From Saccharopolyspora hirsuta (GTDB taxonomy: Bacteria; Actinomycetota; Actinomycetes; Mycobacteriales; Pseudonocardiaceae), in contig NZ_VWPH01000008.1 of the NCBI RefSeq assembly GCF_008630535.1, positions 343,071-407,070 of the forward strand: DNA of 64,000 nt, given 5' to 3'. The stretch's first letter is position 1. Each line of letters opens with the position of its first letter. Of the stretch, positions 53,463 to 62,070 are shown one piece after another. A program made the position numbers and the translations under genes. The notes beneath the pieces are model-generated. The model was given only the letters and a program-made list of their open reading frames with translations, searched no databases and had not been told where the DNA came from.

Positions 53463-54080
53463 TCAGGGCACGGGGAGCCCGGCGGCGAGCTGGTCGAGCG
53501 CGTCGCGCAGCAGCGGAGCGATCGGGGTGGGGTCGGCGGCCCGCAGCCAGTGCCCGATGGCCGTCGTCATCGCGGCCCCGACCGCGGCGGCGACCAGCCG
53601 CGGGTACAGGTCGCGCTCGGCGTCGGCGCCGGTGCGCTCGGCGACGGCCGCGGCGAACTCGGCTTCGGCCGCCGCCCCGGCCTTGAAGAACTCGCCCTGC
53701 AGCGCCGGTTCCGAGACCATCAGCCGGACGCCGTCGACCCACTGCCGCTCCGGTTCGTGCTCGCCGGTGCCCTCCGCCAGCCCGAAGCGCGCCAGCGCGG
53801 CGTTGGTGATGGCCTCCCACAGCGGTTCGGACTCGGGCCGGGCGCGCAGCTCCACCGCGATCTGGCGCGCCCGTTCCAGGTGGCGCGCGGCTATCGCCTC
53901 GCCCTTGCTGGCGAAGTAGTTGTTGAAGGTGCGCGGCGAAACACCGACCTCGGCGGCGATGTCCTCCACCCGCACCGCGTCGAGTCCGCGCTCCACCACC
54001 AAGCGGATGGTCGCCCAGCTCAGCGCGTCGCGGGTCTCCTGCTTCTTGCGCTCGCGCAGGCCCGGTCGCTCGGTGGTCAC
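53463..54080 (-). CDS. TetR family regulator
   Basis: 205 residues. Helix-turn-helix (VRVEDIAAEVGVSPRTFNNY) then the YFASKGEAIAARHLERAR segment and a TetR C-terminal domain common near drug-modifying enzymes. GTG at 54078-54080 preferred; an ATG 36 nt upstream is possible. Probably an operon with the FAD monooxygenase, and a likely repressor of it. Confidence 0.88.
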   Translation of the reverse strand: MTTERPGLRERKKQETRDALSWATIRLVVERGLDAVRVEDIAAEVGVSPRTFNNYFASKGEAIAARHLERARQIAVELRARPESEPLWEAITNAALARFGLAEGTGEHEPERQWVDGVRLMVSEPALQGEFFKAGAAAEAEFAAAVAERTGADAERDLYPRLVAAAVGAAMTTAIGHWLRAADPTPIAPLLRDALDQLAAGLPVP

Positions 54081-54101
54081 GGCGACCACCGTAGCTAGAA
54101 G

Positions 54102-54116
54102 TTGCGTGCCGCGCAA
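54102..54116. promoter_or_regulatory. Possible TetR operator
   Basis: TTGCG-TGCCG-CGCAA in the 46-bp gap between the kinase stop and the TetR start. Its position fits autoregulation. Confidence 0.4.
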
Positions 54117-54126
54117 AAATGCGCGA

Positions 54127-55584
54127 TCAGCAAGTTTCTGCGCTGCGCCAGGTGGCGAGGTGGGCGTGGATGCCGCGCAGGGCCTCGTGGGACTCGCGGT
54201 AGGCCTCGAACAGCGGGTTCAAGCGGTCGGCGTCGGCGGCCGGGGTGAAGACCCGGTCCACCGCGACGGTCGCCGCGGCCGCGGTCGCGATGTCCGGGTA
54301 GGCGCCGGTGCCGACCGCGCCCAGCAGGGCCGCGCCCAGGACCGCGCTGTCGTGGATCCGCAGGCGTTCGATCGGGCGTTGCAGCACGTCGGCGTGGATC
54401 TGGGTCCACAGGTCGCTGCGGGCGCCGCCGCCGGAGAAGGCCAACGACGGCAGCGCGAACCCGCACGCGCGTTCCACCGGGTCCAGCACGTGGCGGGCGG
54501 ACATCGCCACGCCCTGCAGGACCGCGCGGGACAGGTCCGCCTGCGAGGTCGCTGAGCTGAGCCCGAAGAAGCTCCCGCGCACCTCGGAGTCCCACAGCGG
54601 AGCCCGCTCGCCCATCAGGTGCGGGGTGAAGACCACGCCGGGCTCGCCCGCTCCGGCCAAGGCCAGCACCTGCTGGACGTCCAGCCCGGAAGCGCGGCAC
54701 CACCAGCGCAGGGCGTCACCGGCGGCCTGGGTGGGCCCGGCGTGCACGAAAAGCCCGTCCTTGGGCGGGAAGGTCACGACCTCCGGCGTCGGCACCGCCT
54801 CGGCGGACGCACCCGCCACCACCAGCGACGTTCCGCACGACACCATGCCGCGCCCCGGCTCGGTGGTGCGGGTGCCGAACACCGCGCCGTAGGCGTCCAT
54901 CGTGCCCACGACGACGTCGGCACCGAGCTCCGTCGCTGGCCCGAGCACGACCTCGGGCGCGGCGATCTCCGGCAGCTTGCCGGGCAGTCCGTCCACCAGC
55001 TCGACCGCTTCCCGGAGGTAGCCGGTCGGACCGGCGACGCGGACCGCGGACAGCTGGTCGGTGGCGATCCGCCCGGTCAGCTTGGCGATCACGAAGTCCT
55101 TCGGGCTCAGCACCCAGCGCGTCCGCGCCCACAGCTCGGGCTCGGCGCGGGCGAACCACTCCGCGCGGGAACCCGCGAACGACGCGTCGAGCACGATCGG
55201 ACCGCCCCAGATGCGCTCCTTGTCCGCCGGGGTCAGCCGGGCGTCCAGCTCCCGCGCGACCTCGGCGCAGCGCTGGTCCTGCCAGATGATCGCCGGGGCG
55301 AGCGGGCGCAGCTCGTCGTCGACGAACACGTGGGTGTTGACCTGGCTGACCACGCCGACCGAGCGCACCGCGCTCGCGTCCAGCCCGGCGAGCACCGCGC
55401 GGATGCCTTCGCCGCAGCCGCGCCACCAGTCCACGGGGTCCTGCTCGGCCCAACCCGGGCGCGGGCGGTGGATCGGGTAGGCGGTGGTGTGCGCCGCGAC
55501 GGGGGTCCCGTCCAGTTCGAAGGCGGCCACCTTCACGGCGGTCGTGCCCACATCGATGCCCACCATCAGCGCTGGTCGTGCCAT
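54127..55584 (-). CDS. FGGY family carbohydrate kinase (xylulokinase-like)
   Basis: 485 residues in two actin-like domains. LMVGIDVGTTAVKVAAFELD is the phosphate-1 loop; WQDQRCAEVARELDARL and VGTMDAYGAVFGTR are family motifs; LAFSGGGARSDLW and DSAVLGAALLGAVG the late adenosine motifs. It phosphorylates a sugar or polyol, with xylulose the default guess. No sugar transporter or isomerase is adjacent. ATG at 55582-55584. Confidence 0.87.
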   Translation of the reverse strand: MARPALMVGIDVGTTAVKVAAFELDGTPVAAHTTAYPIHRPRPGWAEQDPVDWWRGCGEGIRAVLAGLDASAVRSVGVVSQVNTHVFVDDELRPLAPAIIWQDQRCAEVARELDARLTPADKERIWGGPIVLDASFAGSRAEWFARAEPELWARTRWVLSPKDFVIAKLTGRIATDQLSAVRVAGPTGYLREAVELVDGLPGKLPEIAAPEVVLGPATELGADVVVGTMDAYGAVFGTRTTEPGRGMVSCGTSLVVAGASAEAVPTPEVVTFPPKDGLFVHAGPTQAAGDALRWWCRASGLDVQQVLALAGAGEPGVVFTPHLMGERAPLWDSEVRGSFFGLSSATSQADLSRAVLQGVAMSARHVLDPVERACGFALPSLAFSGGGARSDLWTQIHADVLQRPIERLRIHDSAVLGAALLGAVGTGAYPDIATAAAATVAVDRVFTPAADADRLNPLFEAYRESHEALRGIHAHLATWRSAETC

Positions 55585-55644
55585 GCACAAACATCTACAC
55601 GACGGTGTGTGCGGGTTGTGTGCGCGGGGCGGCAGCCTGCGCGC

Positions 55645-55960
55645 ATGCAGATCGCGAACGAGCACCAGGCCGAGGCCTGGAACGGCTACGAGGGCCAGCA
55701 CTGGGCGGACAACCGGCACCGCTACGACCGGGTGCTGGACGACAGCACCGGGACGCTGTTCGAGGTGGCGGAGATCGAGCGCGGGCACCGGGTGCCGGAC
55801 GTCGGCTGCGGCACCGGGAAGACCACCCGCCCCGCCGCGCGCCGGGCCGCGCACGCTTTCCCCGCCGCGCACTTCGACCTGGCCATCAGCCGGGGCGGGA
55901 TCACGTACTTCGCCGATCCGGTCGCCGCGTTCGGCAACATCGGCGGTGCGCTGAAGCCCG
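55645..55960 (+). pseudogene. Methyltransferase relic with internal deletion
   Basis: Reads as a class I SAM methyltransferase: EAWNGYEGQHWADNRHRYD, motif I VPDVGCGTGKTTRPAARRA. It then jumps to HAFPAAHFDLAISRGGITYF and ADPVAAFGNIGGALKP, skipping about 50 residues that normally hold motifs II-III. After ALKP the frame stays open to 56106 but is no longer methyltransferase; it is antisense to a second relic. Divergent from the FGGY kinase gene. Unlikely to be active. Confidence 0.65.
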
Positions 55961-56102
55961 AAACCTGCCGTCCGGCGTTCAGCGCGAGCCGGCGGATGAC
56001 GGCCCGCAACCGCTTCCCACCGATCCGGACGCCAACCCCGCCCGAAACCACCTCTAGCGGCTCGAGGACCCCCACGCGCAACCGAGCCGAGGTGTCCACC
56101 AT
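55961..56102 (-). pseudogene. N-terminal relic of a SARP/BTAD regulator
   Basis: The minus strand reads ARLRVGVLEPLEVVSGGVGV, then RIGGKRLRAVIRRLALNAGR, the opening of the OmpR-like DNA-binding domain of SARP/AfsR regulators (FGVLGPLEV...GGPRQRALLALLLLNAG type). The match stops where the methyltransferase relic begins, so two unrelated genes have been joined tail to tail by deletion. Confidence 0.6.
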
Positions 56103-56195
56103 CTGACCTCCGCCGAACGAAAAGATCGGAGTCCATTCCCCGCCAACCTACTTCGCCGCACCCGCCGCAGAACGCAGATCCCGGCGGCTGGACCA

Positions 56196-56254
56196 CGGTT
56201 TCAGTTGAAACTGCGGTTCTCGCCCACGGTGATTCGCAGTTTCAACTGAAACTG
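56196..56254. repeat. Palindrome pair (CAGTTTC subtype)
   Basis: Units 56196-56213 (centre AGTT) and 56237-56254 (centre AACT). With flanks they form a 23-bp inverted repeat with one mismatch (CCAC[G/A]GTTTCAGTTGAAACTGCG). It lies between the relics and the convergent IclR gene. Confidence 0.8.
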
Positions 56255-56292
56255 TGGTTCCACGTGCCGGGCGGGTTGAGCTGGGGTCTGGG

Positions 56293-57054
56293 TCAGATCC
56301 GGCCTGCGAGGTACGCGGTGATCTCGTGGGCCGCGGCCTTCGTCGCCTCCGCGATCTCGGTGATCTCGTCGGCCAGGCGGTTGCTGGGGCCCGCCACCGC
56401 GATCGCCGCCACCACCTTGCCCTTCTCGAAGATCGGCGCCCCGACCCCGCTGCGGTCCGGGACGGTTTCGCCGCGGTTGATCGCCACCCCGGCTTCGGCG
56501 ACCTCTTCGAGCTGGCGGCGGATCTGGTCGCGCAGGGCCGCATCGGGCAGGTGGCCGGTCAGGTAGGACTCGCGGAACCGCTCGGTGCCGAAGGCCAGGA
56601 TGCACTTGCCGGAGCTGGTCGGGTGCATCGGGCGGCGGGTGCGCAGCGGGGCCGAGTAGCGGATCGGTTCGGTGGACTCGATCGTGTCGGTGTAGACGAC
56701 CGAGTCCCCGACCGGGGCGGCCAGCATGACGGTCTCGTCGAACTGGCGGTGCAGCCGCTCCATCACCGGGCGGGCGGCTTCGGCGACGGTCGGCGGTGCG
56801 GCGGCCAGCAGCGAGTTGATCGCCGGGCCGATCCGGTAGGCACCGCCCTCCTCGCGCAGGTAGCCGGTGGCGACCAGGCCCTTGACCAGGCCGTGCACCG
56901 ACGAGCGCGGGGCGTCCAGCGCGGTGGCCAGCTCGGCCAACCGCACCCCGGACCGGCTCGCCGCCGCCAGCTCGAGGATCGTGGTGACCCGCGAGACCGT
57001 GCGGTGCGCTTTGGCTGCTCCAGCAGGTGGCACTGCGATCCCCATCGTCGTCAC
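56293..57054 (-). CDS. IclR family regulator
   Basis: 253 residues: winged helix (VRLAELATALDAPRSSVHGL) and effector domain (PIRYSAPLRTRRPMHPTSSG, FEKGKVVAAIAVAGPSNRL). Downstream on the same strand of the MHS transporter gene (45 nt), and probably controls that gene and the divergent acyl-CoA dehydrogenase through the repeated GTTC-N8-GAAC sites between them. GTG start; an ATG 9 nt later is possible. Confidence 0.9.
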   Translation of the reverse strand: MTTMGIAVPPAGAAKAHRTVSRVTTILELAAASRSGVRLAELATALDAPRSSVHGLVKGLVATGYLREEGGAYRIGPAINSLLAAAPPTVAEAARPVMERLHRQFDETVMLAAPVGDSVVYTDTIESTEPIRYSAPLRTRRPMHPTSSGKCILAFGTERFRESYLTGHLPDAALRDQIRRQLEEVAEAGVAINRGETVPDRSGVGAPIFEKGKVVAAIAVAGPSNRLADEITEIAEATKAAAHEITAYLAGRI

Positions 57055-57099
57055 GAGTTTCCCCGACGAACCTACCGCCGCCGTCGCGCCCGGAGCCGG

Positions 57100-58437
57100 T
57101 CAGGTCCGCTCGGGGACCGGTCGTTCGGCGACCGCGGCGAGCCGCTTGGCCTGGTCGAACAGCGCGCCCACCCCGATGAAGGCGGCCCCGGCGACGAACA
57201 TCAGCGACACCGCCCAGGTGCCGTTGCCGGGGGTCGCGGTGACCAGGGCGAGCGCGGCCAGCGGCGCCAGGCCGCCGGAGAACGCGCCGCCGACCTCGCG
57301 CCCGGTGCCCAGGCCGGACGCGCGGGTCGCGGTCGGGAACTGCTGGGCGAGGAACGCGCCCTGGGCGCTGAGCATGGCGGGCACCACGACGCCGGTGGCC
57401 AGCACCAGCGCGGTCCAGATCAGCGCGCTGCGCCCGGAGTCGAGCATCCAGAAGAACGGGAAGGCCAGCGCGGCGGTGGCCACCGCGCCCACCAGCACGA
57501 CGGTCTTCGCCCCCACCCGGTCGCAGAGGCGGCCTGCGATCGGCACCGTGATGATGGCGCAGGCGCTGGCCAGCGTGATGCCGAACGAGCCGATGTTGGC
57601 CGGGACGTCGCGGAACTCGGTCAGGTAGGACAGCGAGAAGGTCTTGAACACGTAGCTGACGCCGTTGTAGCCGACGGTGATCGCGAGCACCACGGCCAGC
57701 CCGCGCCAGTCGGAGCGGATCAGCGAGCGCAGCGGCTGGGTCTTCTTGCGGGAGCTGGCCTCCCGCGCCGCCCGCTCGAACTCCGGGGTCTCCGGCATCT
57801 GCCTGCGGACCCAGAAACCCAGTCCCACCAAGGCGAAGCTGGCCACGAACGGGATGCGCCAGCCCCAGCTGTAGAGGAACTCGTCGCTGAAGCTGGTGAG
57901 CACGGTGACGGTCAGCGAGGAGGCGAACAGTCCGATGTTGACGCCCAGCGCGGGCAGCGAGCCGAGGCGTCCGCGCGACTTGGCGTCCGCGTGCTCGTAG
58001 GCGACCGCGATGGCGCTGCCCAGCTCGGCACCGGCACCCAAGCCCTGCAGCAGCCGCAGGACCACCAGCAGCAGCGGCGCGATGACGCCGACCGACTCGT
58101 AGGTGGGCAGCAGTCCGATCAGTCCGGAGGAGATGCCCATCAGCAGGAAGGTGACCGACAGGACCACCTTCCGGCCGAACTTGTCGCCGAGCATCCCGAA
58201 GACGATGCCGCCGAAGGGCCGGGCGAGGAAGCCGACCGCGAAGGTCGCCATCGCGGCCAGGGTGGCGGTGGTCGGGTCGCCGGACGGGAAGAACAACCGG
58301 CCGAAGACCAGCGCGGCCATCGACGCGTAGAGGTAGAAGTCGAACCACTCCAGGGCCGAGCCGATCACCACGGCGGGACCGACGGCCTTCCGGGAGGCCG
58401 GATCTGGGGGTGCCGGGGCAGCGCTGCCAAGCGTCAT
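57100..58437 (-). CDS. MFS transporter, metabolite:H+ symporter (MHS) type
   Basis: 445 residues, twelve membrane helices. AVVIGSALEWFDFYLYASMA and the loop MLGDKFGRKVVL are signatures of the MHS group (ProP, ShiA, CitA, KgtP relatives), which import carboxylic acids or betaines with protons. Genes for CoA activation and dehydrogenation lie divergently, so an organic acid is the likely cargo. First gene before the IclR regulator. Confidence 0.9.
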   Translation of the reverse strand: MTLGSAAPAPPDPASRKAVGPAVVIGSALEWFDFYLYASMAALVFGRLFFPSGDPTTATLAAMATFAVGFLARPFGGIVFGMLGDKFGRKVVLSVTFLLMGISSGLIGLLPTYESVGVIAPLLLVVLRLLQGLGAGAELGSAIAVAYEHADAKSRGRLGSLPALGVNIGLFASSLTVTVLTSFSDEFLYSWGWRIPFVASFALVGLGFWVRRQMPETPEFERAAREASSRKKTQPLRSLIRSDWRGLAVVLAITVGYNGVSYVFKTFSLSYLTEFRDVPANIGSFGITLASACAIITVPIAGRLCDRVGAKTVVLVGAVATAALAFPFFWMLDSGRSALIWTALVLATGVVVPAMLSAQGAFLAQQFPTATRASGLGTGREVGGAFSGGLAPLAALALVTATPGNGTWAVSLMFVAGAAFIGVGALFDQAKRLAAVAERPVPERT

Positions 58438-58507
58438 CGCTCAAGTCCTATTCGCCGGTGATCGTCGCGCAACCGCGCGGGGAACCGCTCCGAAGCGGGG
58501 GAAGGGA

Positions 58508-58650
58508 GTTCATATATACGAACGGCGTGTCGTAAGTGTGAATCTAAGAAGTGAACGGCGTCACTGTCAAGGCTTCGGGGCGGGTTGACAGGAGCGCTCC
58601 GCGCGGATCATCGTGTTCATATATCTGAGCTTTTGTTCGCAAATACGAAC
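58508..58650. promoter_or_regulatory. Three probable IclR operators
   Basis: Three 16-bp sites of form GTTC-N8-GAAC: GTTCATATATACGAAC (58508-58523), GTTCATATATCTGAGC (58615-58630) and GTTCGCAAATACGAAC (58635-58650). The last two start 20 bp apart. The first lies close to the transporter start, the pair just before the acyl-CoA dehydrogenase, so one regulator could control both directions. The gap is AT-rich compared with its surroundings. Confidence 0.7.
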
Positions 58651-58675
58651 AACGCGCGTTCGGGAGGACCACGCC

Positions 58676-59842
58676 ATGCACTTCGAGCTGACCGCGGACC
58701 AGGCGGACCTGCGGGCGGGCGCGCGAGAACTGGCCCGCAGTTTCTCCGACGACTACTGGGCCGAGTGCGACTCGGCCAACCGGTTCCCGTGGGAGTTCTA
58801 CAACGCCTTCGCCGAAGGCGGCTGGCTCGGCATCGCCATCCCCGAGCAGTACGGCGGCGGCGGGCTCGGCATCCTGGAAGCGGCGCTGCTGCTGGAGGAG
58901 GTCGCCGCCTCCGGTGCCGGGATGAACGGCTGCAGCACCATGCACCTGACGATCTTCGGGCTCAACACCATCGTCAAGCACGGCAGCGAGCAGCTGCGGC
59001 AGGAGGTCCTGCCCGCCGCCGCGAACGGGTCGCTGCACGTGTGCTTCGGCGTCACCGAACCCGACGCGGGCACCGACACCACCCGCATCTCGACCTTCGC
59101 CCAGCGCGTCGACGGCGGCTACCGGATCAACGGCCGGAAGGTGTGGATCACCAAGGCGGGCGACTCGCAGAAGATGGTGCTCATCGCGCGCACCACCAGG
59201 CGCGAGGAGGTCGACCGGGCCACCGACGGGATGTCGCTGTTCCTGATCGACATCGACCCCGAGCACGTGCACCTGAGCCCGATCCCGAAGCTGGGCCGCA
59301 ACGCGGTCTCCTCCTACGAGGTGGTCATCGACGACCTGTTCGTCCCGGACAGCGCCCGGGTCGGCGAGGAGGGCCAGGGCTTCCGGTACCTGCTCGACGG
59401 GCTCAACCCGGAGCGGATCCTGCTGGCCCACGAAGCGCTCGGCATCGGCCGCGCCGCCCTGGACCGCGCGGTGCGCTACGCCAAGGAGCGGGTCGTCTTC
59501 GACCGGCCGATCGGCCAGAACCAGGGCATCGCCTTCCCGCTGGCGGAGGCGGCCACCCGCCTGGACGCCGCCGAGCTGATGGCCCGCAACGCCGCCTGGC
59601 GCTACGACCAGGGCCTGTCCTGCGGCCGCGAGGCGAACATGGCCAAGTGGCTGTGCGCCGACGCCGGGTTCAAGGCCGCCGACCAGGCCATCCAGACCCA
59701 CGGCGGCATGGGCTACGCCCGCGAGTACCACGTGGAGCGCTACTTCCGCGAATCCCGCATCCTCCGCCTCGCCCCGGTCAGCCAGGAGATGGTGATGAAC
59801 TACGTCGCCACCCACGTCCTGGGCCTGCCCAAGTCGTACTAG
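58676..59842 (+). CDS. Acyl-CoA dehydrogenase
   Basis: 388 residues with FAD-dependent acyl-CoA dehydrogenase domains: helical N-domain, beta-domain (CFGVTEPDAGTDTTRISTFA, YRINGRKVWITKAGDSQKM) and C-domain (TRLDAAELMARNAAWRYDQG, QAIQTHGGMGYAREYHVERY). The catalytic Glu is expected in the REYHVERYFRESRI region. Introduces a double bond next to the thioester. ATG at 58676 with GGGAGG. Followed by a CoA-transferase gene that could make its substrate. Confidence 0.93.
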   Translation: MHFELTADQADLRAGARELARSFSDDYWAECDSANRFPWEFYNAFAEGGWLGIAIPEQYGGGGLGILEAALLLEEVAASGAGMNGCSTMHLTIFGLNTIVKHGSEQLRQEVLPAAANGSLHVCFGVTEPDAGTDTTRISTFAQRVDGGYRINGRKVWITKAGDSQKMVLIARTTRREEVDRATDGMSLFLIDIDPEHVHLSPIPKLGRNAVSSYEVVIDDLFVPDSARVGEEGQGFRYLLDGLNPERILLAHEALGIGRAALDRAVRYAKERVVFDRPIGQNQGIAFPLAEAATRLDAAELMARNAAWRYDQGLSCGREANMAKWLCADAGFKAADQAIQTHGGMGYAREYHVERYFRESRILRLAPVSQEMVMNYVATHVLGLPKSY

Positions 59843-59877
59843 CCCGGTGCGCCTCCGCCCGCCCCCCGGAGTCCCCG

Positions 59878-60015
59878 CGATTTCAATGGAAATCGGAGAC
59901 GCGATTTCAATGGAAGTCGTGGATCACCGGCGCGTCGTCCCCCGACACGCCGACGGCTGCGGGCGGCTCAGAGCGATTTCAATGGAAATCAGATGTCCGA
60001 TTTCCATTGAAATCG
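59878..60015. repeat. Four-palindrome cluster (CGATTTC subtype)
   Basis: Units 59878-59895, 59902-59919 (one arm mismatch), 59974-59991 and 59998-60015. The first two are direct repeats; the last two are inverted copies of each other with a 6-nt spacer, like the pair at 36283. The cluster fills the 246-bp gap between the acyl-CoA dehydrogenase and CoA-transferase genes. Confidence 0.8.
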
Positions 60016-60088
60016 CGGAACCGCCCGGGTGGGGCGGTGTTCGAACGTCAAGGGTCAGCGCAAGATCATCGAGCGAACAGGACGGTCC

Positions 60089-61291
60089 ATGAACGCACCT
60101 GAACCCACCGGCAGCCTGCGGGGCATCCGCGTGCTCGACCTGTCGCGGATCCTGGCCGGTCCGCTGTGCTCGCAGATGCTCGCCGACCACGGCGCCGAGG
60201 TGATCAAGGTCGAACCGCCCGCCGGGGACGACACCCGCAGCTGGGGGCCGCCGTTCGTCACCGGCACCATGAGCGCCTACCACACCGGGATCAACCGCAA
60301 CAAGGCGAACATCTGCCTGGACCTGGCCACCGCGGACGGGCAGCGGGTGCTGGGCGATCTGCTGTCCGATGTGGACGTCGTGGTGGAGAACTTCAAGGCC
60401 GGGACGCTGGCCAGGTGGGGTTATCCCGACGAGGTCATCGCCGAGCGCTTCCCGCGGCTGGTGCACTGCCGGATCACCGGGTTCGGCACCGACGGGCCGA
60501 TGGGCTCCACCCCGGGCTACGACGCGATCCTGCAGGCCTACGGCGGGTTGCTGAGCATCAACGGCGAGAAGTCCGGGCCGCCGCTGCGGGTGGGGGTGCC
60601 CATCGTGGACATGGTGACCGGCATCTACGCCTTCTCCGGGGTTCTGCTGGCGCTGCACGACCGGCATGCCACCGGGCGCGGCCAGCTGGTGGACTGCACG
60701 CTGCTGGACACCGCGGTGTCGCTGCTGCACCCGCACTCCGCCGCGTGGCTGGCCTCCGGCGTGATCCCGCAGCGCACCGGCTCGGCGCACCCGTCGATCG
60801 CCCCGTACGACACCTTCGACGCCGCGGACGGCCCGATCTTCATCAGCGGCGGCAACGACCGCCAGTTCCGCGACCTGGCCGAGGTCCTGGGGCTGCCGGA
60901 GCTGGCCGCCGACCCGCGGTTCGCCACCAACGCCGACCGGGTCGGCAACATCGACGTGCTGCGGGACATCCTCGCCGCGCCGATCCGCGCCCGGACCCGC
61001 CAGGACCTCGCCCAGGCACTGCTGGAGCGCGGCGTGCCCGCGACTCCGGTGCACGACGTCGGTGAAGCGCTCACCGACCCGCAGGTGCTGCACCGGGAGA
61101 TGGTGGTGGAGAAGGACGGGTACCGGGGGACCGGGATCCCGATCAAGCTGGGCCGCACCCCCGGCACCGTCCGCACCGCGCCGCGCGAGCAAGGTGCCGA
61201 CACCAGGCGGATCCTGGCGTCGCTGGGCTATTCCGACGAGGAGATCACGGCGCTGATCGAAGCCGACATCGCCCTGACGAGCCCGTCGTAG
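60089..61291 (+). CDS. Family III CoA-transferase (CaiB/BaiF)
   Basis: 400 residues. LRGIRVLDLSRILAGPLCSQ and MLADHGAEVIKVEPPAGDDT open the fold; the active Asp lies in GVPIVDMVTGIYAF; INRNKANICLDLATADGQ and GVPATPVHDVGEAL are typical. It moves CoA from a donor such as succinyl-CoA to a carboxylic acid. With the acyl-CoA dehydrogenase and MHS importer it forms a pathway like those for carnitine-derived or dicarboxylic acids; the exact acid is unknown. Confidence 0.92.
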   Translation: MNAPEPTGSLRGIRVLDLSRILAGPLCSQMLADHGAEVIKVEPPAGDDTRSWGPPFVTGTMSAYHTGINRNKANICLDLATADGQRVLGDLLSDVDVVVENFKAGTLARWGYPDEVIAERFPRLVHCRITGFGTDGPMGSTPGYDAILQAYGGLLSINGEKSGPPLRVGVPIVDMVTGIYAFSGVLLALHDRHATGRGQLVDCTLLDTAVSLLHPHSAAWLASGVIPQRTGSAHPSIAPYDTFDAADGPIFISGGNDRQFRDLAEVLGLPELAADPRFATNADRVGNIDVLRDILAAPIRARTRQDLAQALLERGVPATPVHDVGEALTDPQVLHREMVVEKDGYRGTGIPIKLGRTPGTVRTAPREQGADTRRILASLGYSDEEITALIEADIALTSPS

Positions 61292-61391
61292 GCCGCGCGG
61301 TTCCGGATGTGCGCGGTCGATCCGCAGCCGTGATGAAACCTGTCGCGCGTGCGGCGAGCGAGCAGCGCGAGTCCGGCTGACCGGGCGCGGA

Positions 61392-61403
61392 TGACAATTG
61401 TCA
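61392..61403. promoter_or_regulatory. Perfect 12-bp palindrome
   Basis: TGACAATTGTCA upstream of the ABC relic; looks like an operator left from a lost regulator. Confidence 0.45.
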
Positions 61404-61464
61404 ACCGCGATGGGGGCTTCGCTTCACTACTGGGCCGCGCCGCGGGTGACCACCATCGTCGGTC

Positions 61465-61547
61465 ATGGGATCTGTGCTGGAAGTGCGCGAGGTGCAGCAC
61501 CGGTACGGTGCGACCCGCGCCTTGGACGGGGTCGACCTCACGGTCGG
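61465..61547 (+). pseudogene. N-terminal relic of an ABC transporter ATPase
   Basis: Reads GSVLEVREVQHRYGATRALD then GVDLTVG, the standard start of an ABC ATPase. The frame loses homology before Walker A at about 61547, where a histidine-kinase fragment begins in another frame. Confidence 0.6.
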
Positions 61548-61550
61548 CGC

Positions 61551-61721
61551 GGCGAGCTGCGGCTGGTCGTGGCCGACGACGGAGTGGGCGGGAATGCCCC
61601 GGACGGCAACGGGTTGAGCGGGATGCGCGAGCGAATCAGCGCGCTGGGCGGCGAAGTCCGCCGCACCGGCACGGCGGGGACCACCGTGACCATCGCGGTG
61701 CAGGTGGAGGTGGCGGCGTAG
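61551..61721 (+). pseudogene. C-terminal relic of a sensor histidine kinase
   Basis: Reads GELRLVVADDGVGG, then GNGLSGMRERISALGGEVRR and a normal stop: the ATP-binding end of a NarL-partner histidine kinase. Everything before the G1 box is missing. The stop overlaps the next start (TAGTG), preserving the original operon joint. Confidence 0.7.
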
Positions 61722-62020
61722 TGGGAGAACCGATCGTGCAGGCAGAGGACCAGACGATGGTGCTCACCACCTCCGCCCGCGGCGGATACCTCCGCCGAGC
61801 GATGGAGATCGGAGCGGCGGGCTACGTCCTCAAGGACGCGCCGATCGACGAACTGGTCACGGCCCTGCGCCGAGTCCACGCAGGCGAACGTGTAGTGGCC
61901 CCAGAACTAGCGGTAGCGGCCTGGGACCGCCCGAACCCCCTAACCGACCCAGAGCGCGAGATCCTCCGAGAGGTGGCGACCGGAGCGGCCAACACAGCCA
62001 GAGACCAAGGCTGGCTCTAA
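61721..62020 (+). pseudogene. NarL-type response-regulator relic
   Basis: 99 codons remain open. EPIVQAEDQTMV is the receiver start; the frame then skips the phosphorylated Asp and resumes at LTTSARGGYLRRAMEIGAAG and YVLKDAPIDELVTALRRVHA. It continues with PNPLTDPEREILREVATGAAN and ends before the recognition helix. So it has an in-frame internal deletion and a truncated LuxR domain. Repeat D follows 50 nt later. Confidence 0.75.
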
Positions 62021-62070
62021 CACCCCCGCGAGACCCCAACGAGCCCCGCAGCGATACCACCACCCACCGA

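Noticed and set aside
55645..56106. Intact 153-residue methyltransferase
   Set aside because: Motifs II-III are missing and the last third is antisense to a SARP fragment.
59878..60015. CRISPR-like array: repeats with the ATTGAAA motif seen in CRISPR handles
   Set aside because: Units are palindromes of 18 bp at uneven spacing (6-55 nt), never more than four together, no constant spacer length and no cas genes.
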